DNA of 64,000 nt from the NCBI GenBank assembly GCA_963921195.1, contig OY992538.1, forward strand, positions 56,906,852-56,970,851, in the 5' to 3' direction. Below the pieces are notes generated by a model. It was not told the DNA's origin, did no database searches, and saw nothing but the letters and a program-made list of their open reading frames with translations. This document shows, in pieces, positions 22,748-60,417 of the stretch. The first letter of the stretch is position 1, and the number at the start of each line of letters is the position of its first letter. This DNA comes from Pegoplata infirma (Eukaryota; Arthropoda; Insecta; Diptera; Anthomyiidae). The translations under genes and the position numbers were made by a program.

Positions 22748-25312
22748 ATCTACAGAAAAAATTCTTTAGAAAAATAGTCTCACAATATGGTACTTTCTAT
22801 AGAACAATTGTCTCAGAATCTGAAAATTGTTCTAAAGAAAAATTGTCTTAGAATCTAAGATTTTTTCTATAGAAAAATTGTATCAGAACCTGAGACTTTT
22901 TCAGTAGAAAAATTGTCACAGAATCTAAAATTTGTTCTGTAGAAAAATTGTGTCAGAATCTGAGATTTTTTTCTATAGAAAAATTGTTTAAGAATTAACG
23001 ACTTTTTTTATAGAAAAATTGTCTTAAAATGCAAGACTTTTTCTATAGAAAAAATTTCTCAGAAATAGAGAATTTTTCTATAGAAAAAAATTCTCAGAAT
23101 TACAGAATTTTTCTATAGAACAAATAACAAAGAATCTGACAATATTTCTAAAAATATCTTAGGATTTGAAATTTTTATATAGAAAAAAAGTCTCAGAAAC
23201 TTAAAAATTTTCGATAGAAAAAATTGATAAAAATGTTTCTTAAAACATTTAAAAATTTCTCAAAAACATTTGTTCTATAGAAAATTTCTCAAACAAATTT
23301 TCTATAGAGAATTTCCCAGAAAAAAAATTCTCAAAGAAAATTTGTATGTATATAGAAAATTTCACAAAAGCACTTTTTCTATAGAAAATAACTAAAGACA
23401 ATTTTTCTATTAAAAAAAAATTTTTGTTGTCAATTTCTCTATACAAAATTTCTGAAAGATGGTTTTCTATAGTAAATTTCTGAAAGACAATTTTTCTTTA
23501 GAAAATTTTTTGAAAGACAATTTTTTTATAAAAAAATTTTCAAGCAATATTTCCATAGAAAATATCTCTAAAAACAATTTTTGTATAAAAATTTCTCAAA
23601 GACAATTTTTCTATAGAAAATTTCTGAAAGACAATTCTTCTATAGAAAATTTCTTAAAGACAAGTTTTCTATAAAAAAATTTTTAAATACAATTTTTTTA
23701 TAAAAAATTTCTCATACAATTTTTCTATAGAAAATTTTTCTTTAAAAATTTCTCGAAGTCAATTTTTCCATAGAAAATTTCTTAAAGACAATTTTTCTCT
23801 AGAAATGTCTGAAAGACAATTTTTCTACAGAAAATTTCTAAAATACAATTTTTCTATAGATACTTTCTAAAAATAACAAAAAAATATCTAAAGAAAAGTT
23901 GTTTTTACGAAATTTTTTACAGAATAATTTTCTATAGAAAAACTGTCTTTTCTATAGAAAAATTATCTTTAAGAAATTTTCTTTACAAAAATTGTCTTTG
24001 AAAAAGTTTCTATGAAAAATTGTCTTTCAAAAATTTTCTATAGAAAAAAATGCCTTTAAGACATTTTCTATAGAAAAATTGTATTTGAAAAATTTTCTAT
24101 TTAAAAATTGTCTTTGAGAAAGTTTTTATAGAAAAATTGTCTTTAAGAAATTTTCTATAAAAACATTGACTTTCAGAAATGTTCTATAGAAAAATTGTCC
24201 TTAAGAAATTTTCTATAAAAAATTTTCTATAAACAAATTGTCTTTGAGAAATTTTTAATAAAAATTTTTCCAGAAATTTTCTACAGAAAAATTTTCTTTT
24301 AGAAATTTTCTCTGAAAACCTGTCTTTCAGAAATTTTCTATAGAAAAATTTTCTTTCAGAAATTTTCTGTAAAAAAATTGTCTCAGAAAATTTTTTTTTT
24401 CAGAAATTTTCTATAGAAAACCTGTCTTTTAGAAATTTTATATAGAAAAATTGTTTTTCAGAAATTTTCTGCAGAAAAATTGTCTCTCAGCAATTTTCTA
24501 TAAAAAATTGTCTTTGAGAAAGTTTCTATAGAATTTTTTTTTTTTTTAATTTTCTATTAAAAAATTATCTTTGAGAAATTTTCTGTAGAATAATTGTCTT
24601 TGGGAAATTATCTTTAAAAAATTTTCTATTAAAGAATTATCTTTGAGAAATTTTTTATAGAAAAATTTTCTTTGAAAAATTTTTTATAGAAATTTTCTAT
24701 AAAAAATTGGCTTGAAAAAGTTTTCTATAGAAAAATTGTCGTCAAAAACTTTCTATAGAAAAATTATCTTTCAGAAATTTTCTATAGAAAAATTGTCAAC
24801 CAGAAATTTTCTATCGAAAAATTTTCTTTCAGAAATTTTCTATAGAAAAATTGGCGTTCAGAAAGTTTCTATAGAAAAACTGTCTTTCAGGAATTTGCTA
24901 TAGAAGAATTGTCTTTGAGAAAATTTCTATGGAAAATTTTACTTTAAGAAATTTTCTATAGGAGTATATTCTTTCAGAAATTTTCTGTAGAAAAATTATT
25001 TCTCAGCAATTCTCTATAAAAAAATTGTCTTTGAAAAATTTTCTATAGAAAAATGTTCTATTAGAAATTTTCTATAGAAGAATTGTCTTTGAACAAATTT
25101 TTAAAAAAATTGTCTGTTAAAAATTTTCTATAGTAAATCTGTCTTTTAGAAATTTTTTATAGAAAAATAGTCTTTCAGAAATTTTCTATAGAAGAATTGT
25201 CTTTCAGAAAGTTTCAATAGAAAAATTGTCTGTCAGAAATTTTCTAAAGAAGAAGAATTGTCTTTTTTTTCTATAGAAAAATTGTCTATGAGAAAGTTTC
25301 TATAGAAAAATT
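22748..25312 (+). repeat. 35-bp dyad satellite, array 3, grading into a shorter TTTTCTATAGAAAA repeat
   Basis: The first 400 bp have the standard 35-bp unit with CTCAGAATCTGAG. From about 23230 the second dyad is lost and units become 26-32 bp of the type GTCTTTCAGAAATTTTCTATAGAAAAATT. The direction of the AAAGACA/TGTCTTT words flips near 23900. This makes the array a large imperfect palindrome. Confidence 0.9.
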
Positions 25313-25705
25313 TAGTTGTCACTGATCATGCTAAGTATGTATTTTAAACTTGTTAGTATTTATATTTTATTATAAAATTGTCCTTTATATTAAAAAAAAA
25401 TATTAAAAATAAATGTAATTAAAATTTATAATACTGACCATTTTGTATGGAAGGGGATATATAAAACTATTAATTCAACCTAAAAAAAATACGTTATTTG
25501 ACCAATCAAACTGTACCATTTATTTAAATATAGTGGCTAAATAAACAAAATTAAATTTGAAATAATGCTTAAATGCATTTTGTAAGTTTACCTAAGTTGA
25601 TTCGGGTAATATGCAAAGAAACTTTTCAAGTTGGATTCCTGCGAAAAATCTTAGGTAAATTATACCCTAAAATTAAATAATTTCACAATTGTTTTTTTTT
25701 GGGTG

Positions 25706-26163
25706 TAGGTTTCTTTGCATAATATAGGAGATAAACGAAAAAAATGAAAAATGGCCTTTTCTTCCCCCCTCCTTTTCACCACCTAAATATGAATTTGGGC
25801 CGCTAAAAAAAATACATGTCCCTTTATTTTTTCTGCTCTACAAAATAAAAGCAATTCCATAAAGATCCGCGGGTGACACTAGGGCGACTTCCCTTGTGAG
25901 TTTGGTTAAGTTCTTAAATGTTCGATATCGGACCAGGGGAGAAAATATTCCCCTTGAAGAACTAAAACAGCTAAAGTGCAACATTTTTTTTCCAGAAAAG
26001 AAAACGCCATTAATTGCAATTAAACCTTATTGATTTTATTAAAAATTCATATGTAAATATTATAAAAAAAAAAATTGTTTTGTTTAAAGTAGTTCACTTA
26101 TCTTCCGAGGTAGTTCATTTATCTTCCAGTATAGTTCTTAAACTTTTTTTCTTCTTCGCAGCT
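25706..26163. other. Downstream of chitinase; 3' UTR region
   Basis: Contains two near-identical 21-bp tandem units (TAGTTCACTTATCTTCC type, 26091-26132) and the chitinase 3' end. A minus-strand AATAAA lies at 26034-26039. No other gene is seen. Confidence 0.5.
26034..26039 (-). promoter_or_regulatory. Candidate poly(A) signal of the chitinase gene
   Basis: AATAAA on the minus strand about 125 bases beyond the stop codon. A second AATAAA overlaps the stop codon itself (26163-26168), but would leave almost no 3' UTR. Confidence 0.4.
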
Positions 26164-52150
<25,987 letters not shown>

Positions 52151-52773
52151 CTTAAAATAAAAAAAGAAAATTAATTAAAATATTTTGCCTCCAAATATAA
52201 AGGATTTTTTATACCCGCCAACTACACAGAAAATAAAATTGTCAAATTTAAAGGAACAAACATTAATTGTAAATCAACCAAACATGATATCAACCAAACA
52301 TTTAGTAAATACCGCCGCCAGTTAGTCCATAATACAAAATTTCGATTTTGTTTTCAAAAAACTCAGTCAAGTAATTTTATTTATAAATTTGTTGATATTA
52401 CAAATTTCCGTATAGGAGCACTTTCAGTGAAAAAATTAATTGTATTCACAAATATGGAGGGTCGATGTAACAATTCGTTTTTTTTTGTGTAGAAGATACA
52501 GTTTTAAAATGTTTAACACCTTTAAAATTTTGCATTTTATTTGACTGGAATAGAACACGTTTAATAAAGAAGTGTTGTTAAAGATGACTTTCATTCAAAA
52601 GATGACTTCATAAATTGTGCATAAACTTATATATATATAGACGATGAAATATACATACATATTTGTACCAAGTAGTACTTATGGTTACTTGGTATATCAA
52701 TAGGGTGACAATTTTTTTCCGAGCTTAAATCAGTACGCCCAAGTTTTTATGTTTTTTTTTTTAGAAATAACTA
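52151..52773. other. Upstream of the first visible chitinase exon; no exon found
   Basis: AT-rich. I searched the minus strand for a short signal-peptide exon ending one base into a codon with a GT donor and found none. Confidence 0.4.
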
Positions 52774-53689
52774 TACAATTTTGTTCTATGAGAAAACACT
52801 TTTTAAACACTCAGAAAATGTTGGTTAAACTAATTTGACGCCAAGTATTTTGAGTAAAAACAACTGATGAAGGAGAGGAGGACGAATGATGATTACTAAA
52901 AAATTGAATTTATTCACCATAATGCAATTTCACCTCCTTCTGTACGAAAAAACAACAGCAACAACCACACAAGAATTGAAAAACCATGATTTAGTTGATA
53001 CTTGCTTAACAACCAACTATTTAAGCGTATCGGTCTAGACTCTAGAGTGATCGTACCTAAGAGGCAGTTAATAGCAAAAACATTACAGATCATGGGTTCA
53101 ATCCTTGGCGGCTGCGATCTGTTAATAATTTTCACATATAGAATATAATTGACTATTAACTGAATAAATTTGACATTAAAAGTTTTTCTGATGATTATAA
53201 TAACTGGATTATATGAAACTAGTAAAAAACTTACCAGAATGTCTTAAATTTTTAGAAAAATAAATTTTTCTTTCACACCTTTCTCAATTCAAACCATATA
53301 TAACATGATAAAAAAATTATAATACATAATTATAATTAGAGCCTGAGCTCAACTATCTTTACAGAAAAACAAAAATCATGATAATGTTTAGCGGAGGATT
53401 TGGGTGTACTTGCCAAAGCAAAGTTTTTTTTAGAAAAAATAATGTTATATTACTTTGCTATTCCATGCAAAACAAATTGAAATTTCAGTCGAGGACCCCA
53501 TTAAAAAACCAAAAGAGCTGTACATTTCGTAAGTGAGTGTAAGTGCAAAAAAGTGTTTTTACATTTTGGAGAGTATAAAAGATTCAGCACCAAAGAATAT
53601 AACACTCTCACTTATTTTATGAACATTTGATAAACAATAGGAAAATTTTTATGCGAAAAGCTTAGACTTGGTGAAAAAGTAGTTTTGGT

Positions 53690-54320
53690 AAAAAAAAAAT
53701 GATTTTTTTTTCCCTGAAAAACAAAATTGTGTTAAAAAATATTTAATGAACCCAAAATTTTTGGTGAAAAAAAATTTTGATGAAAAATAGTTTTTGATGA
53801 ATTTTTTGATGAAAAAAAATTTTTTTGATGTAAAAAAAATTTATGAAAAAAAATTTTTTTGGTGAGAAAAAAAATGATAATAAAAAATTTGATAAAAAAA
53901 TTTAATGAAACAAAAAATTTTGATGAAAAAAAAAAAAAATTGATGAACAAAAAAAATTGATGAAAAAAAATTTGATGAAAAAAAAATTAATGAAAAAACA
54001 AATTTGATAAAAAAAAATTATAAAAAAAACAAGTTTGATGCAAAAAAATTAAAAAAATTCATGAAAAAAATTAATGAAAAAAAAAAAAAAAATTTATGAA
54101 AAAATTAATGAAAAAAAAAAAAATTTGATGAAAAAAAAATTGATGAAAAAAAAAATTTGATAAAAAAAAAAATTAATGAAAAAGTGTGAGGAAAAAAAAT
54201 TTAATGAAAAAAAAAAAATTTGAAAAAAAATTAATAAAAAAAAATGATGAAAAAAAATGTTTGATGAAAAAAAAAATTTATGAAAAAAAAAACTGATGAA
54301 AAAAAAGTTTGACAAAAAAA
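53690..54320 (+). repeat. A-rich minisatellite, TTGATGAAAAAAA-type
   Basis: Degenerate units of 12-17 bp of the form TTGATGAAAAAAAAA. Continues at 54575-54795. Its Phe/Lys-rich frames are artefacts. Confidence 0.9.
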
Positions 54321-54493
54321 ATTTTTTTTTGTTGAAAAATAATTATGTTACTTTTTATTCACCAGCTGGTGAAAAACGGTTTTATTCACAACGAGGTGAA
54401 TTATTATCCAAGTTACAAACCCAAGTTATTAAAATTTTTGGTTTTAAGAAAATGAAAATAGTAATTCTTGTTTTCTTTTTCGTTAATTGTTAG
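54296..54493 (+). pseudogene. Possible relic with MBD-like peptide
   Basis: The frame reads VTFYSPAGEKRFYSQRGELL followed by SKL, which has the spacing of the YYSP-G-x-RFRS-x-x-EL core of methyl-CpG-binding (MBD/TAM) domains. The same peptide, with Ser-Trp-Arg type changes, is partly kept at 4420-4520 and 54830-54900. It is only about 25 residues in a low-complexity surround, so chance is possible. Confidence 0.25.
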
Positions 54494-55781
54494 CTTATAC
54501 TATATAAAACTGAGGTGGCGTCCTGCAACTTTTTTAAAATTGGACACCAGCCTAAAAACATTATCATGTTAAAAAAATGATGAAAGAAAAATTTTTATAA
54601 AAAAAAAAAAACAAAAAATTTGATAAAAAAAAAAATTGATGAAAACAAAGTTTGATGAAAAAAAAATTGATGAAAAAAAAAATTTTGATGGAAAAAAAAA
54701 ATTTGATGGAAAAAAAATTGATGAAACAAAAAAAAATTGATGAAAAAAAAATTATGAAAAAAAAACAAAATTGATGAAAAAAAAAATTTTTTTGTTGAAA
54801 AATAATTATGTTACTTTTTATTCACCAGCTGGAGAAAAACGGTTTTATTCACCACGAGGTAAATTATTATCCAAGTTACAAACCCAAGTAATTAAAATTT
54901 TTGGTTTTAATTAAAATTTTCTTAAGAAAATGAAAATAGAAATTCTTGTTTTCTTTTTCGTCAATTGTTAGCTTATATAGTCAAACTGAGGTGGCGTCCT
55001 GCAACTTTTTTAAAATTAGACACCAGCCTAAAAACATTATCATGTTAAAAAAATAACTGCAAAAAAACGACTTATAAAAAACAACTGTAAGAAAACAACT
55101 GTTGTCGTTATTTTGCAGAAAATTTAGTTGACTTTAAACGACTTCATGTGAATGTTTTGATCGTTTCAGTGCAGAAAATATAACAAAATTCCACAGGTTT
55201 TGAGAATAATAAAATCTCTCAGATTTTGAAGACTTTTTCCGTAAGTTTTGACAACTTTTCCTGTAAGAAAACTTCACAGCTAATAAGCACGTGTTTTTTT
55301 TTATTGGCTCTGAGCGCATTAGCTAATCTAAGATCACAGAACCATTTGGATTCATGCAATTTACATCATCTTTCTAAAAATATAAAAAATCCATCGGCCC
55401 ATTGAACTTTTCGTTATAGAAAACCTCAAAGATTCTGTGCGCATTTTCATATACGCAGAAAAAACTTCCATTACCAAGTAATAAATTTTGGGGTTTATAA
55501 CGAAAATGAGCAACTAGTTACGTCCCAATTTCATTCTTAATTACTTTAACAAGGTGATGTCATTGGAGGCAAGGCCTTCTTTGTTCGCTTACGAAAATGC
55601 TAAAAAATAATAACCCATTCCTAGCTCGCTTATAAAAAAGTTGAAAAGGTGACTGCATGTTTGTTTAGTTGCTCTTATTAAATGAGAGAAAAAAATGAAC
55701 AGTAATATGGTTTTTAATATATTTTTATGAAACTTAACTGGTTTTTATACCGTCCAACCACAGTATGGGCACAGTATATAC

Positions 55782-56221
55782 CAGGGATGGAAAATCGTAA
55801 TTTTTAAATGGTACTGGAGCTCAACCAAAAAAGTACTTTTTCGCCCTCGACGGTACTAAAAAAAATTAAAGTCCAGTTTCTGTACGACAAATTCCGTTCG
55901 TCTGCGACGAATAAGAAGAAACTAGGCATAATTCAATAGAAAAGTTCGTAAATTAAGGACATCCTTATTCATTTATTTATTTTTTTAGAGAAAACTTCAA
56001 TAATGGTTGGTTAAAATCAAAAATTTCATTTATTTGAAGCTTTTGAAACATTTTTCCAATGAAAATCGGTAAATTTTCGGATTTTTTTTAGATTTGGTTG
56101 AAAAATGTATGAAATCGTCTGGTATAGAAAAGGTACTAAATCAGTCGCGGGGGTACTACGGTATTTTTGAGAGTGAAAAAGTACTGAAAAAAGTACTAAA
56201 GTACTAACTTTTCCATCCCTG
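55782..56221. mobile_element. hAT-type MITE, CAGGGATGGAAAA ends
   Basis: CAGGGATGGAAAA and complement are flanked by the 8-bp duplication GTATATAC (55774-55781, 56222-56229). GTACT words are frequent inside. Non-coding. Confidence 0.9.
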
Positions 56222-56229
56222 GTATATAC

Positions 56230-56875
56230 AGTAGCGAAACTCTTAATGGTGAATTTTCCCCCTTTTTTATTCACCTCAATTTGCTCACACACAGGAAATG
56301 TGTGAATTCACCTCCTTTGTCAGAAATTTGAAATTTAAAGACATTTGTTATTAATTATTTTTTGTTTTGTTTATAAAATTAAAAAAAGAAAATTGTTTTA
56401 AAACAAAAATTTATAAATTTAAGAAAATAAAAAGTGCAAAATTAAATGCTAATGAAAGTAACAATTTATCAATTTAGGGTCCTAGTGATACATCATTTGG
56501 GCAGAAAGCCCAAATGAGATAACCACAATTTTTTGTTTTTATGATGATTGCAAATAGAATTGATAAATTTTATTGTTCATGAGGTGATGCCCAAAGAAAA
56601 GAACCAAAATAAACATTTTCCCGGCAGATGAAGGTGTTGTTAAATAATTTGTTTAAATCGTGATTAACTTGGTCAATATGAAGAGGAATTCCTATGAAAT
56701 AATTTGGAGCCCAAAAACGTTCAAGCTATTGCTAATTTTCCGAGTGAATCTTACAAATTTTTAAATTAATTAAATAATACACTATTTCATAAGTTTTGAA
56801 CGTAAATAAATATTTTTTTATTGAATTTTTTATTAAAAAAAACATAGTAATTAAAATATGAAAAAAGTGTTATTA
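56230..56875. other. No gene seen
   Basis: AT-rich; contains GTGAATT/AATTCAC words and CACACACAGGAAATGTGTG. It could be the left part of a larger element that carries array 5, but no matching right end was found beyond 60.3 kb. Confidence 0.4.
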
Positions 56876-57744
56876 CTGAGACATTTTTTCCTATACAAAA
56901 AGTCAGATTCAGAGACATATTTCCTATAGAAAAAATCTCAAATTCTGAGACACATTTTCTGAGAAAATGTCTTAGATTCTCACACATTTTCCTATAGAAA
57001 AAGTCTCAGATTCTGAGACATTTTTCCTATAGAAAAAGTCTCAGATTCTGAGACATTTTTCCTATAGAAAAAGTCTCTGATTCTGAAACATTTTTCCTAT
57101 AGAAAAAGTCTCAGATTCTGAGACATTTTTCCTATAGAAAAAGTCTCAGATTCTGAGACATTTTTCCTATAGAAAAAGTCTCAGATTCTGTGACATTATT
57201 CCTATAGAAAAAGTCTCAGATTCTGAGACATTTTTCCTATAGAAAAAGTCTCAGATTCTGAGACATTTTTCCTATAGAAAAAGTCTCAGATTCTGAGACA
57301 TTTTTCCTATAGAAAAAGTCTCAGATTCTGAGACATTTTTCCTATAGAAAAAGTCTCAGATTCTGAGACATATTTCCTATAGAAAAAGTCTCAGATTCTG
57401 AGACATTTTTCCTATAGAAAAAGTCTCAGATTCTGAGACATTTTTCCTATAGAAAAAGTCTCAGATTCTGAGACATTTTTCCTATAGAAAAAGTCTCAGA
57501 TTCTGAGACATTTTTCCTATAGAAAAAGTCTCAGATTCTGAGACATTTTTCCTATAGAAAAAGTCTCAGATTCTGAGACATTTTTCCTATAGAAAAAGTC
57601 TCAGATTCTGAGACATTTTTCCTATAGAAAAAGTCTCAGATTCTGAGAAATAGAAAAAGTCTCAGATTCTGAGGCATTTTTCCTATAGAAAAAGTCTCAG
57701 ATTCTGAGACGTTTTTCCTATAGAAGAAGTCAGTGGCGTATACA

Positions 57745-57783
57745 GGGGGGGGGGGCCCCGGGGGCCCGGGCCCCCCCCCCCCC
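57745..57783. repeat. G12/C14-type palindromic homopolymer run
   Basis: GGGGGGGGGGGG followed by CCCCGGGGGCCCGGG and a C run: 39 bp of pure G/C in an AT-rich window, able to form a hairpin or G-quadruplex. GGGCCCCC near the right end (59710) is the matching subterminal part. Confidence 0.95.
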
Positions 57784-58074
57784 GAAATGATTTCACAAAT
57801 TTCAGGATTTGGTATCAAATGACAAGTACAATATTAAAAAACGTCTTAAAAAAATCGAAAAACATTAAGAATCTAAAATTTTTTGAAGAAAAATGTTTTG
57901 AAACTGAAAATTTTTCTGTTAAAAAAATCTCAAAATCTGAAATTTTTTTCTTAGAATTTGAAACTTTTCAACTTAAGATTCTAATGAAAAATATCTTAGA
58001 ACCTAAACTTTTATGTACACAAAAAATGGACCTAATTGTAAGTAAAAGGTAGTCAAATCTTAAAATGCGCCTTG

Positions 58075-59490
58075 GTCTTTTAGAAAAATGTCTCAGAACG
58101 AGACTATTTCTTAAAAAAAAAATTTCTCAGATTCCAAAACTTTCTATAAGAAAATAAAATATTTCTAATAGAAATAATTTCTTAAAATATTGGCCTTTTT
58201 CTCAGAATCTATAACTTTTTCTATAGGAAAAATCTCTAAGAATCTGAGACTTTTTCTATAAAGAATTCCCAGAATCGGAGGCTTTTCTATATGAAAAATG
58301 TTTCAGAATCTGAGAACTTTCTATTAGAATAATGTCTCTGAATCTGAAAAATGTCTCAAAATCTGAGATTTTTTCTATAAAAAAATTCTTAGAATCTGAC
58401 GCTTTCCTATATGAAAAATGTTTTAGAATCTGAAAACTTTCTATAGGTAAATTTCTCAGAATTTTTCTTACAATCTAGGAAAATGTCTCAGAATCTTATA
58501 CTTTTTTTACGAAATCAGAATCAACGAATTTTTCTTAAGGAAATATTTTATCAAAATCTAAGATCTTGTGTATAGGAAAAATGTCACAGAGACACAAACT
58601 GAGACTTTTGGTTTAGAAAAATGCTCAAAATCTGAGACTTTTCTGTTGTAAAGATATATTTTTCTATAAGAATAATGTCTCGGAATCTGAGTATTTTTCT
58701 ATGGGAAAAATATTTCAGAATATGAGACTTTTTCTTTAGGAAAAATATCTTAGAATCCGAGGCTTTTTCTATATGAAAAATGTTTCAGAATCTGACAATT
58801 TCCTATAGACAAAATGTCTCAGAATCTGAGACTATTTCTGTAGGAAAATGTCTAAGAATTTAAAAATTTTTCTGTAGGAAAAGTGTTTAAGCATCTGAGA
58901 TTTTTTCGATTAAAAAAATGTCTGAGAATCTAAGAAATTTTCTGTAGAAAAAATGTCTGAGAATCTGAGACTTTTTCTATAGGAAAAATGTCTCAGAATT
59001 TGAAAATTTTTCTATTGGAAAAATTTTTAAGAATCTGAGACTTCTCTATAGGAAAAATGTCTCAGAATTTTCTCAGAATCCGAGAATTTTTCTTTAGGAA
59101 AAATGTTTTAGAATCTAGGTCTCAGAATCTGAATTATTTTTCTTATAGAAAAAGCGAAGATTTTTTTAGAATCTAAAACTTTTTGTGTAGAATGTTTCAG
59201 AATCTGAGTAAATGTTCTAGACTAGAAATATCTTAGATTCTGGGAAAATGTCTTACAATCGGAGTCTTTTCTTTTGGAAAAGTATTTTATGAATATGTTT
59301 ACAAAATCATTTTTTAAAGTGACTTTTTCCCGAGAAATGTTTTCCATTGGAAATATGATTTAGAGTCTTTGACTTTTTCTATAACAAAAACTGTCCTAAC
59401 TGGAAATTTTTTTGTTGACTTTTCTTTGAAAAAAATCAGATTATGATAATCTTCTTTGTAAAAATGTATCAGCATCTGATACAATTCACA
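58075..59490 (-). repeat. Degenerate 35-bp satellite inside the hAT-type element
   Basis: Units such as TCTCAGAATCTGAGAC plus TTTTTCTATAGGAAAAATG resemble array 2 more than the surrounding array 5. Confidence 0.85.
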
Positions 59491-60417
59491 CTTTGAAAAA
59501 GGCTTAAGCCTCTCAAAAAATTTTAAAATAATAAAAAAATTTTATTTTTTTTTTCCCCAACAAGTTTAAACTTACACAAAAATGAAGAATCTGATTGTGT
59601 TACATTCAGTTCAAGGAAAAGATCGAGAAGTTCAAGGAAAAGATCGAGAATTCTTAAGCATGTGCTGTTATGAAAATTTTTTGTAAAAAAAAAAGTTGAA
59701 AAAAAATGTTGGGCCCCCACCGAAATAAAATCCTGGATACGCCCCTGGAAGAAGTCTCAGATTCTGAGACATTTTTCCTATAGAAAAAGTCTCAGATTCT
59801 GTGACATTTTTCCTATAGAAAAATTCTCAGATTCTGTGACATTTTTCATATAGAAAAATTCTCAGATTCTAAGACATTTTTCCTATAGAAAAAGTCTCTG
59901 GTTCTGAGACATTTTTCCTATAGAAAAAGTCTCAGATTATTTGGCATTTTTACTATTGAAAAAGTTTCAGATTCTGAGACATTTTTCTTATAGAAAATAT
60001 CTCAGAATCTAAGAAATTTTTTCTATAGAATAGTCTCAGGGTCCCGTACATTTTCCTATAGAAATAATCTCAGAATCTGAGACATTTTTCCTATAGAAAA
60101 TGTCTCAGATTCTAAGACATTTTTATTATGGAAAAAGTCTTTGATTCTGAGACATTTTTCCCATAGAAAAATTCTCAGATACTGAGACATTTTTCCTTTA
60201 AAAAATGTCTCAGATTCTGATACATTTTTCCTAAAGAAAAATTCTTAGATTCTAAGATATTTTTCCTATATGTATATGGGAAAAGCCTTAAGTTCTGACG
60301 CATTTTTCCTACAAAAACAATCCAGACTCTAGGAAATTCTTGTACAAATTATTTCTTATAAATATAGGACACGAAACTCCAATTTTTCCTATCCCATCCG
60401 GTTTTTTATACCCTCCA

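Larger units (their letters stand above)
22141..25705. mobile_element. Satellite-carrying TIR element E3 (TA duplication)
   Basis: The ends CACCCAAAAAAA and reverse complement (25694-25705) are flanked by TA (22139-22140, 25706-25707). ACTTAGGTAAA near 22177 and its relatives near 25592 and 25650 repeat in the two ends. It holds an exon-like patch followed directly by a very large satellite. No transposase is seen. The terminal sequence differs from E1/E2 but keeps the CAC-N-CAAAA pattern. Confidence 0.8.
52774..55750 (+). repeat. Duplicated block, copy B (partner 1-10640)
   Basis: Carries uninterrupted target sites for the LINE (53104/53105), the palindromic MITE (55479-55480) and E1 (55622-55623). 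Relative to A it has a CTCTAG duplication near 53037-53046 and an insertion at about 53450-54320. It also has two tandem copies of the TTCACCAGCTGG...CAGCCTAAAAACATTATCATG block (54325-54577, 54790-55050). Confidence 0.9.
57731..59747. mobile_element. hAT-type element carrying its own satellite
   Basis: CAGTGGCGTATACAGG at the left and CCTGGATACGCCCCTG at the right are typical hAT-like ends, flanked by GAAGAAGT (57723-57730, 59748-59755). The interior is mostly a degenerate form of the same 35-bp satellite in the opposite orientation (58075-59490). No transposase is present. Confidence 0.88.
56876..60300 (+). repeat. 35-bp dyad satellite, array 5 (interrupted 57731-59747)
   Basis: The unit AAGTCTCAGATTCTGAGAC plus ATTTTTCCTATAGAAA is repeated almost without change from about 57000 to 57640, making this the most homogeneous array. 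It is more degenerate after 59756. The orientation matches array 1. The two halves flank a hAT-type insertion with an 8-bp duplication taken from the satellite itself. Confidence 0.97.

Noticed and set aside
53690..54320. Phe/Lys-rich frames on the minus strand (53732-53950, 54094-54315)
   Set aside because: Translations of the A-rich TTGATGAAAAAAA minisatellite.
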